Assembly (NCBI GenBank): GCA_964508765.1
Contig: CAZDVD010000001.1
Span: forward strand, 1-64,000
Source: JABMPR01 sp964508765
GTDB taxonomy: Bacteria > Fidelibacterota > UBA8477 > JABMPR01
Direction: 5' to 3'
Length of the DNA stretch: 64,000 nucleotides
Positions 35,910 to 45,388 of the stretch are shown piece by piece (the stretch's first letter is position 1; each line of letters starts with the position of its first letter). The translations under genes were made by a program, and so were the position numbers. The notes below the pieces were generated by a model, which was not told the DNA's origin, did no database searches, and saw only the letters and a program-made list of their open reading frames with translations.

Positions 35910-37648
35910 TTAATAATTACTCCTCGACCGCTTCTACCATCCACCTTAACTGTTAAAGGTTTTTCAAGTTTAACGTATTTAACAAACTTAGTCTCGGATA
36001 CGCAGAATTGATGGTCCAACCACTCCCAATCGAGTGCATGATCATCAGAATGCCTGACTGAGAAGTAACTTACGCCAAAACTAGTGATATTATGGAAAAA
36101 GTGGGATCCTTGGCTAAACTCTTTATCCATCTCGGGTAAAGTTGATTCTACAATCATTTTAGCCTGTGAAATTTGCCCCCAGGATACAGGCGTCCCAAGC
36201 CAAGGGTCTGAACTCCCCCACCTGCCAAAACCGATCAGAAGATAGTGGATCCCACTCTCAATCGCTTTTGCATTAACAGTTTCTATTTCATGAGCGATCT
36301 GAGGTGTGAATTTTGCATCAAAGGTTTGGGGCTTAACAAATACAATGTGATCAATGGAACTGCTCTCACCATTCCCCAAAACCCGCTCTGAAGCAAGGAG
36401 AACCTCTTCACCTGAAAACTCCTTGTCCTCGATGACTATTTCATTATTTGATGCCAATAATGGTCGGACCTGTAACAATCTAAATCTTGTTGGATGAAGA
36501 GTCAGAGCAAATTCTATTTCAACTTGTGAGTTTAGCGCATCCTTGCAGTGATTCAAAATGGTTTTAATGAAATCACTGAGTGGAAACTGATTATATACTA
36601 AAATAGGAGCGAAAGTGATCATTCGAGGACCAACCTCACCCAGCCCAACATTGATTCTATCATTTTGTGGATCATATGTTGATACAACAGACCTCAAAGT
36701 ATCATCATATTCTGCTTCTTTTAATCCACAGTGAATCAAATACTCTGCTTCGTCGATAGGATCATAGGCTGGAGGAGGACCTAGATTCACACTCCAGAAT
36801 TTATTTTGTGTCTGCTTGAGCCATTCGCTCACATCCAAAAAGGGTGGATTCGCTCGTGGAGCTTTGGGCGTAAACCACCATGATGGTTCTCCGTCCACAA
36901 TCGCCTTACCTAGACCAAGGGCAAGATTAACAATTCCGTCTTCTGGCATTGAGTGATTCGGAGGGTAGTAATTAAAAGATCGAGCGACGCCTGAAATATC
37001 TGGGTAATACCTTTCAAAATGAGGCTTGCCTACAACCTCCTGAATGATCACCGCCATCTTTTCGTCAAGCAGACCCTTACCGATTGCTTTTCTATAGTCC
37101 TTAGCAGCTTTAAAAAAAGTTGAAGCATAGACAAACTTAATCGCTTCTGTGAGTTTTCGAAAACGAATGTCTGTATCACTTTCATTATTGGGAATCATTT
37201 TGGTGGCATAGACACCTGCAAATGGTGACTCAAGACTATCTTCCAGAATACTTGAGGATCTAACTGCAAGAGGGTGATGAATTTGATCTATGATTGCTTT
37301 CAGATCGCCCAATATACCAAAGGGAAGATCAAATGATTGAAAAGCATGAGCAATCCGATCATCAGGCTCTTCCAATAACATTTCTGCACTAACCTGATTC
37401 TCATGCATAAACGTGTCGAATACATCTGAGAGTATTACTGCCATTGAAGGAATGCCTAGTTCCATCTCTTTGAATTGGTCAGCTTCGAAGTGCTCAGAGA
37501 GGTGTATACTAATTCTAGCCAATCCCTGCGCCTTGCCACCCATAGATCCAGATCCGATAACGGATGGTTTCCTTTGACCGGAAAAAAGCGCTAAGGAAAA
37601 GGAGTCCACTTTGTTCTTGAGGGGCGGGTTATCTATATCGGTCACCAT
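35906..37648 (-). CDS. PPDK-N ATP-grasp domain protein without phosphohistidine domain
   Basis: 580 residues. PPDK-type ATP-grasp domain over about residues 25-430: GSGSMGGKAQGLARI, LAVRSSSILEDSLESPFAGV, KMAVIIQEVVGK, VNLALGLGKAIVDGE and VEIEFALTLHP. A final part follows (FGRWGSSDPWLGTPV, SQGSHFFHN), shared with the 1069-residue neighbour. As in that protein, the His-bearing swivel domain and the pyruvate-binding barrel are absent, so it is not a PEP synthase. It is the middle gene of gdhA-580-1069: 34 bases after glutamate dehydrogenase and overlapping the next gene by four. The two ATP-grasp proteins look like paralogues that may act as a pair. Confidence 0.75.
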   Translation of the reverse strand: MVTDIDNPPLKNKVDSFSLALFSGQRKPSVIGSGSMGGKAQGLARISIHLSEHFEADQFKEMELGIPSMAVILSDVFDTFMHENQVSAEMLLEEPDDRIAHAFQSFDLPFGILGDLKAIIDQIHHPLAVRSSSILEDSLESPFAGVYATKMIPNNESDTDIRFRKLTEAIKFVYASTFFKAAKDYRKAIGKGLLDEKMAVIIQEVVGKPHFERYYPDISGVARSFNYYPPNHSMPEDGIVNLALGLGKAIVDGEPSWWFTPKAPRANPPFLDVSEWLKQTQNKFWSVNLGPPPAYDPIDEAEYLIHCGLKEAEYDDTLRSVVSTYDPQNDRINVGLGEVGPRMITFAPILVYNQFPLSDFIKTILNHCKDALNSQVEIEFALTLHPTRFRLLQVRPLLASNNEIVIEDKEFSGEEVLLASERVLGNGESSSIDHIVFVKPQTFDAKFTPQIAHEIETVNAKAIESGIHYLLIGFGRWGSSDPWLGTPVSWGQISQAKMIVESTLPEMDKEFSQGSHFFHNITSFGVSYFSVRHSDDHALDWEWLDHQFCVSETKFVKYVKLEKPLTVKVDGRSGRGVIIK

Positions 37649-37682
37649 TATCCTAGTTCAATAGTGTGAGGGCTTCCTCCCT

Positions 37683-38969
37683 CTATATCCAACCACGATC
37701 TTTCGATGCCTGAACAACTCTTCCGACGGCGATAACATACACAGCATCACGCATGTATAATTTTTTCTTCTTGGCTAGATCGCTAACCGCAATATAGGAA
37801 GCTGTCATCTTGGCATCCAGTTTTCCTAATACTTCATCGCGGGGCCAGTAATAGTTCATGTTGCTTTGGACCTGTTCGAAATAGCTACACGTTACACCAC
37901 CAGCATTCGCAAGTAGATCAGGAATCATGTGTATTCCACGATTCTTAATGACTTCATCAGCACCCGGTTCTGTTGGACCATTTGCGCCTTCAGCAATAAT
38001 TTTAACCTTCTCACTAATAGTTACAACATTGTCCTTGGTAATCTGGTTCTCCAGGGCAGCAGGTATTAAAATATCAACATCCTGGCTGAGCCACGCTTCA
38101 CCCTCAAGAATTTCATAACCATACTCTCTTGCTTTGGCCTTGTCAACACCACCGAAGGTATTGGTTATAGAGCGTAGTTCCTTTAAATCAATACCATCTT
38201 TTTTCATGAAAGAATAAGATTTTTGATCCTCCTGGTCCCAGCTTGATACACAGATCGTTTTACCACCTAGTTGATGATATAATTCAATCGCGTGTTGGGA
38301 AACATTTCCAAAGCCCTGGATACTAGCCGTTGTATCCATAGGTCTTATATCTAATTCTTTGAGCATCTCTCTCAGTGTAATGATAACCCCATAGCCAGTA
38401 GCCTCTTTTCTACCTAGTGACCCCCCAACACCAACAGGTTTGCCCGTAATAAACCCAGGATAACGACCACCAAATATGACCTCATATTCATCCAGCATCC
38501 ACAACATGTGCTGAGCATTGGTCATAACATCAGGTGCTGGAATATCGGTAACAGGACCAATATTCCGGGCGATCTGCCTTACCCACCCACGACAGAGTTG
38601 CTCCTGCTCATGCAAACTCAGGTTATGTGGATCACAGATGATCCCTCCTTTACTGCCACCTAATGGAATATCAACCGCAGCGGTCTTCCATGTCATCCAC
38701 ATTGAGAGTGCTCTTACTGTATCGATAGTTTCCATGGGATGAAAACGGACACCACCCTTGCTAGGACCACGGGCATCATTATGCTGAACCCTGAACCCTT
38801 TGAAAATCTGCATATCACCACTGTCCATTCTCACGGGGATATTAAAATGATACTCTCTCATAGGTGAGCGCAATAGGTCACGCGAAGCCTTATCTAGTTC
38901 TAGCATTGATGCTATCCTATCAAACTGTGATTGGGCCATAGCAAATGCGTTGAATGATGGGGTACTCAT
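37683..38969 (-). CDS. gdhA: glutamate dehydrogenase (Glu/Leu/Phe/Val family)
   Basis: 428 residues, the usual length for the bacterial hexameric enzyme of the NAD- or dual-specific kind. It interconverts glutamate and 2-oxoglutarate plus ammonium. Signatures: ARGPSKGGVRFHP, WKTAAVDIPLGGSKGGI with the conserved lysines 95 and 107, DIPAPDVMT, and the Rossmann segment ASIQGFGNVSQHAI. GGTAGAGAT precedes the ATG. It begins an operon with two ATP-grasp proteins of unknown role. In this window, with nitrate respiration genes at the right end, it would assimilate ammonium formed from nitrate, or feed amino acid degradation. Confidence 0.92.
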   Translation of the reverse strand: MSTPSFNAFAMAQSQFDRIASMLELDKASRDLLRSPMREYHFNIPVRMDSGDMQIFKGFRVQHNDARGPSKGGVRFHPMETIDTVRALSMWMTWKTAAVDIPLGGSKGGIICDPHNLSLHEQEQLCRGWVRQIARNIGPVTDIPAPDVMTNAQHMLWMLDEYEVIFGGRYPGFITGKPVGVGGSLGRKEATGYGVIITLREMLKELDIRPMDTTASIQGFGNVSQHAIELYHQLGGKTICVSSWDQEDQKSYSFMKKDGIDLKELRSITNTFGGVDKAKAREYGYEILEGEAWLSQDVDILIPAALENQITKDNVVTISEKVKIIAEGANGPTEPGADEVIKNRGIHMIPDLLANAGGVTCSYFEQVQSNMNYYWPRDEVLGKLDAKMTASYIAVSDLAKKKKLYMRDAVYVIAVGRVVQASKDRGWI

Positions 38970-39164
38970 ATTTATCTCTACCTTACAATTGTTGCCTGTA
39001 ATCTGAATTACGGCAAAGTCAAATAATTAGAATCCTACAAAATTAAATTTTGCAAATATCAGTCCAAGTCTATTCAGTTTGTTGTATATTTTATTTGAGA
39101 TGATATTTACATGTATGACTCTTCATCTTTATCATTTACAGGACATCTCTTCTATCGGATAAAT

Positions 39165-39189
39165 AGTTCGTAACGATATGGTACGAACT
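39165..39189. promoter_or_regulatory. 8-bp inverted repeat between gdhA and FolE2-like gene
   Basis: AGTTCGTA (39165-39172), nine-base spacer, TACGAACT (39182-39189), a perfect inverted repeat 80 bases before the FolE2-like start and 196 bases before gdhA in their divergent promoter region. A second, AT-rich palindrome CAAAATTAAATTTTG lies at 39038-39052, nearer gdhA. Either could be an operator; the first is the stronger candidate. Confidence 0.45.
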
Positions 39190-39268
39190 GCCTGTTTGGA
39201 CTTATTTTTGCATGTATCTATTGATTAAGCACTATATGGGTTAAAGTCGAAATTTTGAGGAGATAAGC

Positions 39269-40060
39269 ATGGGACAGGAAAAGCGGTTTCTAGTAGATGT
39301 TGGGATAAACAATTTGCCTTATCCAATAGTGGTGAATTCTAGAGTTGATCCATTGGGACAACCCACGGTTGCTGTTATCGGAATTCAAACCAGAATCATG
39401 CAAGAATTTGAAGCACTCTGGATTGATAAATTTATTCATATTCTTCACGACCACAAAGGGCGTGTGGGAACCGACACGCTTAAGGTAAACATTTTGGACT
39501 ACCTCCAGGAGCTAAAAGCAAGCTATGCTAAGGTGACCTTCGAATATCCATTCTTTATGGAGAAAACAGCACCTGTCTCAAAGGAGGGAAACCTGGTCTG
39601 CTATAATTGCACTTACACAGTTGAAACCAACTCATTGAATGATGCACCCAAAGCGAGTATCAGGATTCATATTCCAGTTATTACAACCTACCCCACTTCA
39701 TCGAATGAGACACCATCAAGTCTTTTTGGCCAACTGAGTGTGGTAGATATTGAAGTTGAGTCTGATGATAAGATGAATCCTGAAGATATAATTGACTTGG
39801 TGGATAAACATGCCCTAACACCAACGTATTCATACCTTTCGCAGGAAGACCAACAACACCTTATACAAAAGATCCACTCTGAGGAAAAGTACAGCGTGGT
39901 GATGGTGGATGAGATCAAGAAAGAGTTGGCTAGACGAAATGAAATTACCAGCAGCTCAATTCGTTGTATTAATCATGGTATGCTACATTCCTTCAGTACC
40001 ATGATAAGCACAGAGAAATCACGAGGGGTACCTTTTAGTGGTATTTCGGACGATTTTTAA
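39269..40060 (+). CDS. FolE2-like protein with degenerate active site
   Basis: 263 residues, the normal size of type IB GTP cyclohydrolase (FolE2/MptA). The family fold is recognisable: FLVDVGINNLPYPIVV, TVAVIGIQTRI, YAKVTFEYPFFMEKTAPVSK, and IRIHIPVITT before the active-site loop. In real FolE2 that loop reads close to CPCSKEISDYGAHNQRS, supplying the metal-binding Cys and His. Here the aligned 17 residues are YPTSSNETPSSLFGQLS, so both Cys (to Tyr141 and Thr143) and the His (to Phe153) are gone, and the later KRPDEK and FVED elements are also changed. GTP cyclohydrolase activity is therefore unlikely. AGGAG lies six bases before the ATG. Confidence 0.75.
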   Translation: MGQEKRFLVDVGINNLPYPIVVNSRVDPLGQPTVAVIGIQTRIMQEFEALWIDKFIHILHDHKGRVGTDTLKVNILDYLQELKASYAKVTFEYPFFMEKTAPVSKEGNLVCYNCTYTVETNSLNDAPKASIRIHIPVITTYPTSSNETPSSLFGQLSVVDIEVESDDKMNPEDIIDLVDKHALTPTYSYLSQEDQQHLIQKIHSEEKYSVVMVDEIKKELARRNEITSSSIRCINHGMLHSFSTMISTEKSRGVPFSGISDDF

Positions 40061-40280
40061 TCTACATACACATGAACTGAATATCAGCAAGATATAGAAC
40101 CTGACAATAGTAATAAAATCCCGCCCCCGTCGCTCTCCGAGCTATGGTGTGATAAATGTCGACCTCTGTTGGCCCGTGGTTAGCAACGATAGATTGGGAC
40201 TATAGATCTCTGGTGATTGATGCTTACTGGATCTACCGTGGACCTAATGATTAAAGAAAATTTTAAATGTTTATTATTTT
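40061..40280. repeat. short dispersed repeat shared with copy A region
   Basis: Bases 40127-40156, read on the minus strand, match 286-321: TTTATCAC, one variable base, CCATAGCT, and then GCGACGG after a short variable stretch. The rest of this 220-base gap shows no gene. Confidence 0.45.
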
Positions 40281-40973
40281 TCATACAGAGTGAGTTCTAT
40301 TATCAATTGCAGATGTATTGAATCCCTTGGCAATTAACACTATAGCCAGAACAAATTCTTGAAGGACTAATGGAATAGTTAAAACTACAAAGTGAGGTGC
40401 AATAACATCAATAAGCTGGAACAATATTAGAATACTTGCCAGCATTGCTAAACTATTTCCAATAAACCCCCAAACTGACAGCCATCGAGGCACCAGTCTC
40501 GTTTTATAAAACACATAAGATAGAATTAAATTGCTTAAACCCGTGGCTAACATCATCCCCACATGATTTACTAAATCACGCACTAATTTTAACACGTCTC
40601 CTAATATTTGAAAATGCACCATGTCTGAGATTGAGGATTTTAAATATTCCTGACTAAAGAATAAAAATAATGGCAAGACGATTACACCAATGAGTTGAAA
40701 TATCCCTGCAATTATTCTGAAACTCACAAATCCAATGGCCAAGCTTTCACTGTATCTTCTTAGTAAGGGGAATAATAATAGTGCAAATCCAATGTAGATG
40801 GGAACCAGAATTAATTGGAAGAAGGCGCCGATTAGCACTTGATATTGATTCGTAGAAACTTCAGTAAGATAATGAGGGTTTTCCACTGAAGGAACAACGC
40901 TGAGTATACCTGCAATCATTCCTCCAATAATCAAAATGCCTGCAAGCCTTGCCATTTTTCGGTACGAGTCCAT
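40281..40973 (-). CDS. DUF4386-family integral membrane protein
   Basis: 230 residues with about six membrane helices, starting at ATG 40973 (MDSYRKMARLAGILIIGG); a TTG six codons upstream is the alternative. The N-terminal RKMARLAG-helix and the LSVWGFIGN segment after a (T/V)RLVPRW turn are typical of DUF4386 proteins, whose role is unknown. It stands 41 bases after the S41 protease-like gene on the same strand and may be co-transcribed with it. Confidence 0.75.
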   Translation of the reverse strand: MDSYRKMARLAGILIIGGMIAGILSVVPSVENPHYLTEVSTNQYQVLIGAFFQLILVPIYIGFALLLFPLLRRYSESLAIGFVSFRIIAGIFQLIGVIVLPLFLFFSQEYLKSSISDMVHFQILGDVLKLVRDLVNHVGMMLATGLSNLILSYVFYKTRLVPRWLSVWGFIGNSLAMLASILILFQLIDVIAPHFVVLTIPLVLQEFVLAIVLIAKGFNTSAIDNRTHSV

Positions 40974-41014
40974 TTTATATTTCTCTAACAACAGAAGATC
41001 AAACTTTTATTATT

Positions 41015-42364
41015 TCAATTTTCTTTTCTAATCAACTTTAATGTATAATCAAGTTGATATTCTTTATCATAAAGTAAATCATCTAGAGTTGGCTTCACTT
41101 CATAGTCAGGAAACACTCCTTTTATGTGGTCATTATCATGACCAGGCATATAAACTGTTGAAAGGGCTGTAACGCATGTCGTTTTGGTATTGGGTAAAAC
41201 GAAACTATTCTGGTCCCCATTACTTATCAAGGGTTGTCCAGATTCCTCCCCTACAATAATCGCATTGTCATAATACTTTGCTGCCGCAGGGAAACATGTG
41301 GCTGTAGAATATGACAGCGGTCCTATTAGGATATATGTTAAACCTGAAAACTGATTCTCACGTACTGAGGGATGGGTTGGATATTCTTCAATAAAGTAGC
41401 CATTTTTAATGTATCCCTTCATTTTTTTAGCTTCTACAAATTCTTTGGTTAATGGACTTAATTTTGTCATTTTTTTCTCCATTAAGCAGTATGGCTCGAT
41501 TGTAAAATATGATATTAATGAATCTGCGAGATCCGTGAGACCACCTCCCTGAAGGTTATCTATAATTAGATAGTTGATCTGTTTTTCAGAAATAGCCATA
41601 AATGCAGAATCCATGAAATGCATAAAATCCCTGGGCGGCATAAACATCCTTTTATAGATATATGCAATATCATCATCATAGAAGCGTAACTCGAATTTTG
41701 GTTTAGAGGGTGTTTGATAGTCATCCCAGGTAGCCCCCTTTAAGTTCAATACTGCATTATTTACAGTAATATTAAACTCCGCGAATGAGCCATAAACCAG
41801 GGCGAGGTAAATATGGAACTGACTTTCCAATGATTTTGTCTTATGGCTTTGTTTTTCGCCAGGTACATATCTCCTTAGATTATCAATAATTAATTCTACC
41901 GGAATTCCATTAATATTCTCGATGATTGTACCCCTATACAGCCCTTCATTAGCCGTCAGGTTTTCCTTAATGTAAAGTGATTCTTCATGAATAATCACTC
42001 TGAAAGGGAATAAAGGATTCTCCACGCCAGGACATAATCCTCCAGTATGTCTGAGGGTTGTATGCCCATCAATGCTTACAATGGGTTGCATAAGCCGAAA
42101 TAAATCTAACGAAGATATGGGCTTGTTGATTTTACTTTTTATGCCTTCTACCTGGACCTGCATATTGTTAGCATTGTAATGATCATAAAAGGTTGGGTGG
42201 ACATCAATAAGCTTTGAAATCAATGTATCAATATCAGCCTTAATCAGGCTTGGTTCAAAAAGTTGGGTCGCATCATCCTGCCTTGTTGGTGTACAACTCG
42301 TACAAAACATTACTATTAAAATAAGAAGTGTGTTTAACCATTTTTGCTTTGCATCAATACCCAT
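41015..42364 (-). CDS. S41-family peptidase-like lipoprotein
   Basis: 449 residues. Lipoprotein signal (LIVMFCTSC, cleavage before Cys24). The tail-specific-protease fold is visible: VHPTFYDHYN in the N-terminal helical part, INYLIIDNLQGGGLTDLADS, then FSGLTYILIGPLSYSTATCF with the nucleophile serine, and NAIIVGEESGQP holding the usual lysine/glutamate region, although the canonical catalytic lysine is not obvious. No PDZ domain is clear. It would act in the periplasm or at the outer membrane. GGGGGC stands before the ATG, and the gene follows a TonB receptor by 47 bases, so the protease may process that receptor's ligand. Confidence 0.75.
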   Translation of the reverse strand: MGIDAKQKWLNTLLILIVMFCTSCTPTRQDDATQLFEPSLIKADIDTLISKLIDVHPTFYDHYNANNMQVQVEGIKSKINKPISSLDLFRLMQPIVSIDGHTTLRHTGGLCPGVENPLFPFRVIIHEESLYIKENLTANEGLYRGTIIENINGIPVELIIDNLRRYVPGEKQSHKTKSLESQFHIYLALVYGSFAEFNITVNNAVLNLKGATWDDYQTPSKPKFELRFYDDDIAYIYKRMFMPPRDFMHFMDSAFMAISEKQINYLIIDNLQGGGLTDLADSLISYFTIEPYCLMEKKMTKLSPLTKEFVEAKKMKGYIKNGYFIEEYPTHPSVRENQFSGLTYILIGPLSYSTATCFPAAAKYYDNAIIVGEESGQPLISNGDQNSFVLPNTKTTCVTALSTVYMPGHDNDHIKGVFPDYEVKPTLDDLLYDKEYQLDYTLKLIRKEN

Positions 42365-42411
42365 TACTTGCCCCCTAAATGTTGTATAGCTATTTTTAAA
42401 ACTTCTGTTAT

Positions 42412-44760
42412 TTAAAACTCTATTTTGTAACTCAGCGATGGAACCGGGATTGCTTCTTCAACTGCGAACACCTCATTACTGCCATAATCGTAGTCATAAT
42501 AGTATAGCGATGTGGCACCTAGCGCATTCTTAACTTGCAGTGCCCATGTACTTGAATACCTCGATTTGTTCTTGGTATATAGTAATGACACATCGAGAAA
42601 TACTTGATTGGGAGCACGTTCTTCAAAGGCATGTGTCTCATCAGGGATAAATTCTCTCCGTTCATGGCTCTTCACTAGATTCGCAGGAGACAATGGCGCA
42701 CCACCAGATGCGCTTAGTTTCAAGTTCACACCAAAAACATTTTCTCTGGTCTTCCCAAGATAGTATTCTTTGCCCCACAGTCCATTCACAACATACCCCG
42801 AAGCATATGCGGTTGATCGCTCAACACCATCGCCACCGATATATTTCGAGTCAAATAGTGAGGCCGTTACCAGAAAGTACATATTGTTTTGCAGGAAGCG
42901 CTCCAGAGTGATATCCACACCGATATTTACACCAGTGCCCTCATTTGTTAGCGCACTATTAAAGGTGAAGTCTCGCTTGAAGTTTAGCATGGAATAGGAG
43001 CTGTCAGCTATGACGGGAACATGATAGGCCTGCTGATAATAGGGTTCAATTTTAAGCCTTAAATTGGGGGATAGTTTATGTTGATAAGCTAGAATCAAAT
43101 GGTGTGCTCTTGATAAACCGAGATCCTGATTGGGCTGAGAAATGCCATCTGCAAGATTTTGTTCAACAAAGTACACGTACAATTCTTCCAATTGGCTGTG
43201 ATTTCCATAGCCCAGGCTTAAAGTCTGAGCGGGTGAAATATTCCAGGTTATCCCTAATCGCGGTTCGAAACTGGTTTCCTGATTCACTTGAAAGGTCTGT
43301 GAATGGAAACCCAAGTTCAAGATCAACTGACGACCTAAGCTTAATTTGGACTGAGAATACACCTGCAACAGATAAGATGCATCCTCCTCATCCACCAAAC
43401 GGGTTAACGGAGTTTGATTGTCTATGGCTGCTTGTTGATTCAACTTATAATCCAGGCGATTGATGACCATTCCTGATCGATTGGTATGTCGGGTATTGAA
43501 TTTCGTGTTGATGTAGGAAGAGAAGGCACTGGTTCCAGATCTATTGTTCATGATCAGGTTGTCCTGGAGGATGAGTGCATCATCCAATCGTTTCATGTGT
43601 AACAGTGATTTGAATGCCGTTCGAACAAGGCTTGATCTTAGATATGATTTTCGCCCAAGCAAGTATTTATGGGATAAACCCAGAGCACCCATATCAATTT
43701 CAATATCATAAGCCATACGATCCCAGGCGGTACTCCATAAACTTGAATCAGCTTCCTCATATTCTTCATTGATATCTTTAGCTCCCAACCCCCAGACGGC
43801 AAACTTGCCATACTTCATAGTTGGAATAGTTACCTTGAAAGCCAAATCAGAATATTTCGGGATTTGTTCTGAAGGAAGCAAATCAGCGATCAGGGCCATT
43901 GTTGCATAACGATAATTGAACAAATAGGAGGCGCCTTCACTGAACGATAAAGGACCCTCGGCTGCAATGTCCAGCCCCAATACACCGGCTTGCAGGGTGT
44001 ACTCGCGTTGCTCACTGTTCCCTTCTCTAATACTGACATCGAATACACCGGCCAGGGCATTGCCGTACTCTGCAGGAAATGCTCCTGTATAAAAATCAGA
44101 ATTACTTAGGACCTGACTACTTAGGATGGATACAAATCCACCACCAGCGACATTAATATCTGGGAAGTGATTTGGATTTGGAACTTTAACCCCTTCTATC
44201 TGCCAGAGCAATCCTTTGGGTGAATTACCACGAACCACAATAGCGTTATCCTGGGGAGCACCCACAGTGACACCTGCGAATGCGGATGCCAATCTTGCCG
44301 GATCATCGATCCCGCCGGCGTAACGTCGGGCTTCCTCGACGGTAAAGCTGCGACCGCTGACAACTGCCATTGAGTTTTGAGTTTTCTCCTTTTGAATGCT
44401 GCTTTCGACAACAACCTGCTCAGCTTCCAATACAACTTCATTCAGTTGAATATTCAGAATCACTTCTTTTGCGGAACTGACAACAATTTCAGGAATAATA
44501 TTGGGTTCGTAACCCATATAATTTGCCTGAATATCATAACGACCAATCGGAACTGAGCTAATCCAGAAGTAACCTTCAGTATCTGTTGTGGCACCCTTGA
44601 GCGGGTCTGTACCCCTGATTATCACTGTCGCTCCAATAAGTGGTGTTTGAGTATCCAGGTCAACCACTGATCCCTTTATGGTTTGTAATAAAGGCTGAGA
44701 CCATACAAAGTTGCTGAGTATTAAGACGATGAGTGCGATCTGTGTTTGTTTCATTTTCAT
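42412..44760 (-). CDS. TonB-dependent receptor with CarboxypepD_reg-like domain
   Basis: 782 residues. Signal peptide (IALIVLILSNFVWSQ), CarboxypepD_reg-like domain (about 25-115; IKGSVVDLDTQTPLIGATV), plug (about 125-240; DPARLASAFAGVTVG, IVVRGNSPKGLLWQIEGVKV, EYGNALAGVFDVSIREG) and barrel. The plug motif RGNSPKGLLWQIEGV is the version seen in a receptor family of Bacteroidota with unknown ligands. AGGGG is close to the first ATG; a second ATG two codons later is an alternative. It precedes the S41-like lipoprotein gene. The ligand may be a peptide or metal complex; nothing in the sequence decides. Confidence 0.85.
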   Translation of the reverse strand: MKMKQTQIALIVLILSNFVWSQPLLQTIKGSVVDLDTQTPLIGATVIIRGTDPLKGATTDTEGYFWISSVPIGRYDIQANYMGYEPNIIPEIVVSSAKEVILNIQLNEVVLEAEQVVVESSIQKEKTQNSMAVVSGRSFTVEEARRYAGGIDDPARLASAFAGVTVGAPQDNAIVVRGNSPKGLLWQIEGVKVPNPNHFPDINVAGGGFVSILSSQVLSNSDFYTGAFPAEYGNALAGVFDVSIREGNSEQREYTLQAGVLGLDIAAEGPLSFSEGASYLFNYRYATMALIADLLPSEQIPKYSDLAFKVTIPTMKYGKFAVWGLGAKDINEEYEEADSSLWSTAWDRMAYDIEIDMGALGLSHKYLLGRKSYLRSSLVRTAFKSLLHMKRLDDALILQDNLIMNNRSGTSAFSSYINTKFNTRHTNRSGMVINRLDYKLNQQAAIDNQTPLTRLVDEEDASYLLQVYSQSKLSLGRQLILNLGFHSQTFQVNQETSFEPRLGITWNISPAQTLSLGYGNHSQLEELYVYFVEQNLADGISQPNQDLGLSRAHHLILAYQHKLSPNLRLKIEPYYQQAYHVPVIADSSYSMLNFKRDFTFNSALTNEGTGVNIGVDITLERFLQNNMYFLVTASLFDSKYIGGDGVERSTAYASGYVVNGLWGKEYYLGKTRENVFGVNLKLSASGGAPLSPANLVKSHERREFIPDETHAFEERAPNQVFLDVSLLYTKNKSRYSSTWALQVKNALGATSLYYYDYDYGSNEVFAVEEAIPVPSLSYKIEF

Positions 44761-45388
44761 TTTCCCCTGATTGTGACAGATCTATTCCCAGAAACAACGT
44801 TTTAGATGTTGAATAAACGATTTGTGAATGTCTGCAAGTGAATGTGCTTAGTGTCATGGGGGGATGGAAGTCAATGTATATGCCAATAATCATATATTCA
44901 TGAATAACACGTATTTATAGTATTGGGGGGTTGAAACGGGCTAGTATTATTATGTCATTCTGATATAGTTAATATTAAAATGAAATAATGAGGGTGATGG
45001 TGATTTAGTGTTCTGGAACGAAGGCATGAATTCAGCGTTGTGTTGGAAACGTAGACGAATTTTATCGTCCCCAGCATATTTAGCAAGAAGCAACTGAATT
45101 GACAAATGGGAAAATAGGTAGAGGCCATTGGGAGAATTTGTTTGTACTTGGCTAAAACACAAAAATATCCAAAACCAAAACCGGGGAGCTAATTCAACAT
45201 TTTGCTGAGGGAACTGCGGATCCAAACAACTTGTTTGGCACTATATTGAAAAATGACAACCTGAGTCAAACATGATTTTTGTAAGATAGAATTACCGAAT
45301 AACCTGTGGAAAGTACGCTGACAGCCCAAGTAATTTTGTAAGATCAATACCTGGATTGTTGCTTTTATTTCAATCTATAAGGTATCAA
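44761..45388. other. intergenic region
   Basis: About 630 bases with no supported gene. It must hold the promoter of the TonB receptor. A half-site TTGTGACA occurs at 44771-44778. TTTTGTAAGAT is repeated directly at about 45275 and 45334. Nothing else stands out. Confidence 0.4.

Noticed and set aside
32700..37648. Annotation of the two ATP-grasp proteins as PEP synthase or pyruvate phosphate dikinase
   Set aside because: The phosphohistidine swivel domain and the PEP/pyruvate barrel are absent in both.
39269..40060. Functional GTP cyclohydrolase FolE2
   Set aside because: The metal-binding Cys and His are replaced in the active-site loop.
44950..45225. 91-codon minus-strand frame in the gap before the TonB receptor
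   Set aside because: No ribosome site and no recognisable family; the neighbouring gap is AT-rich with no coding signature.
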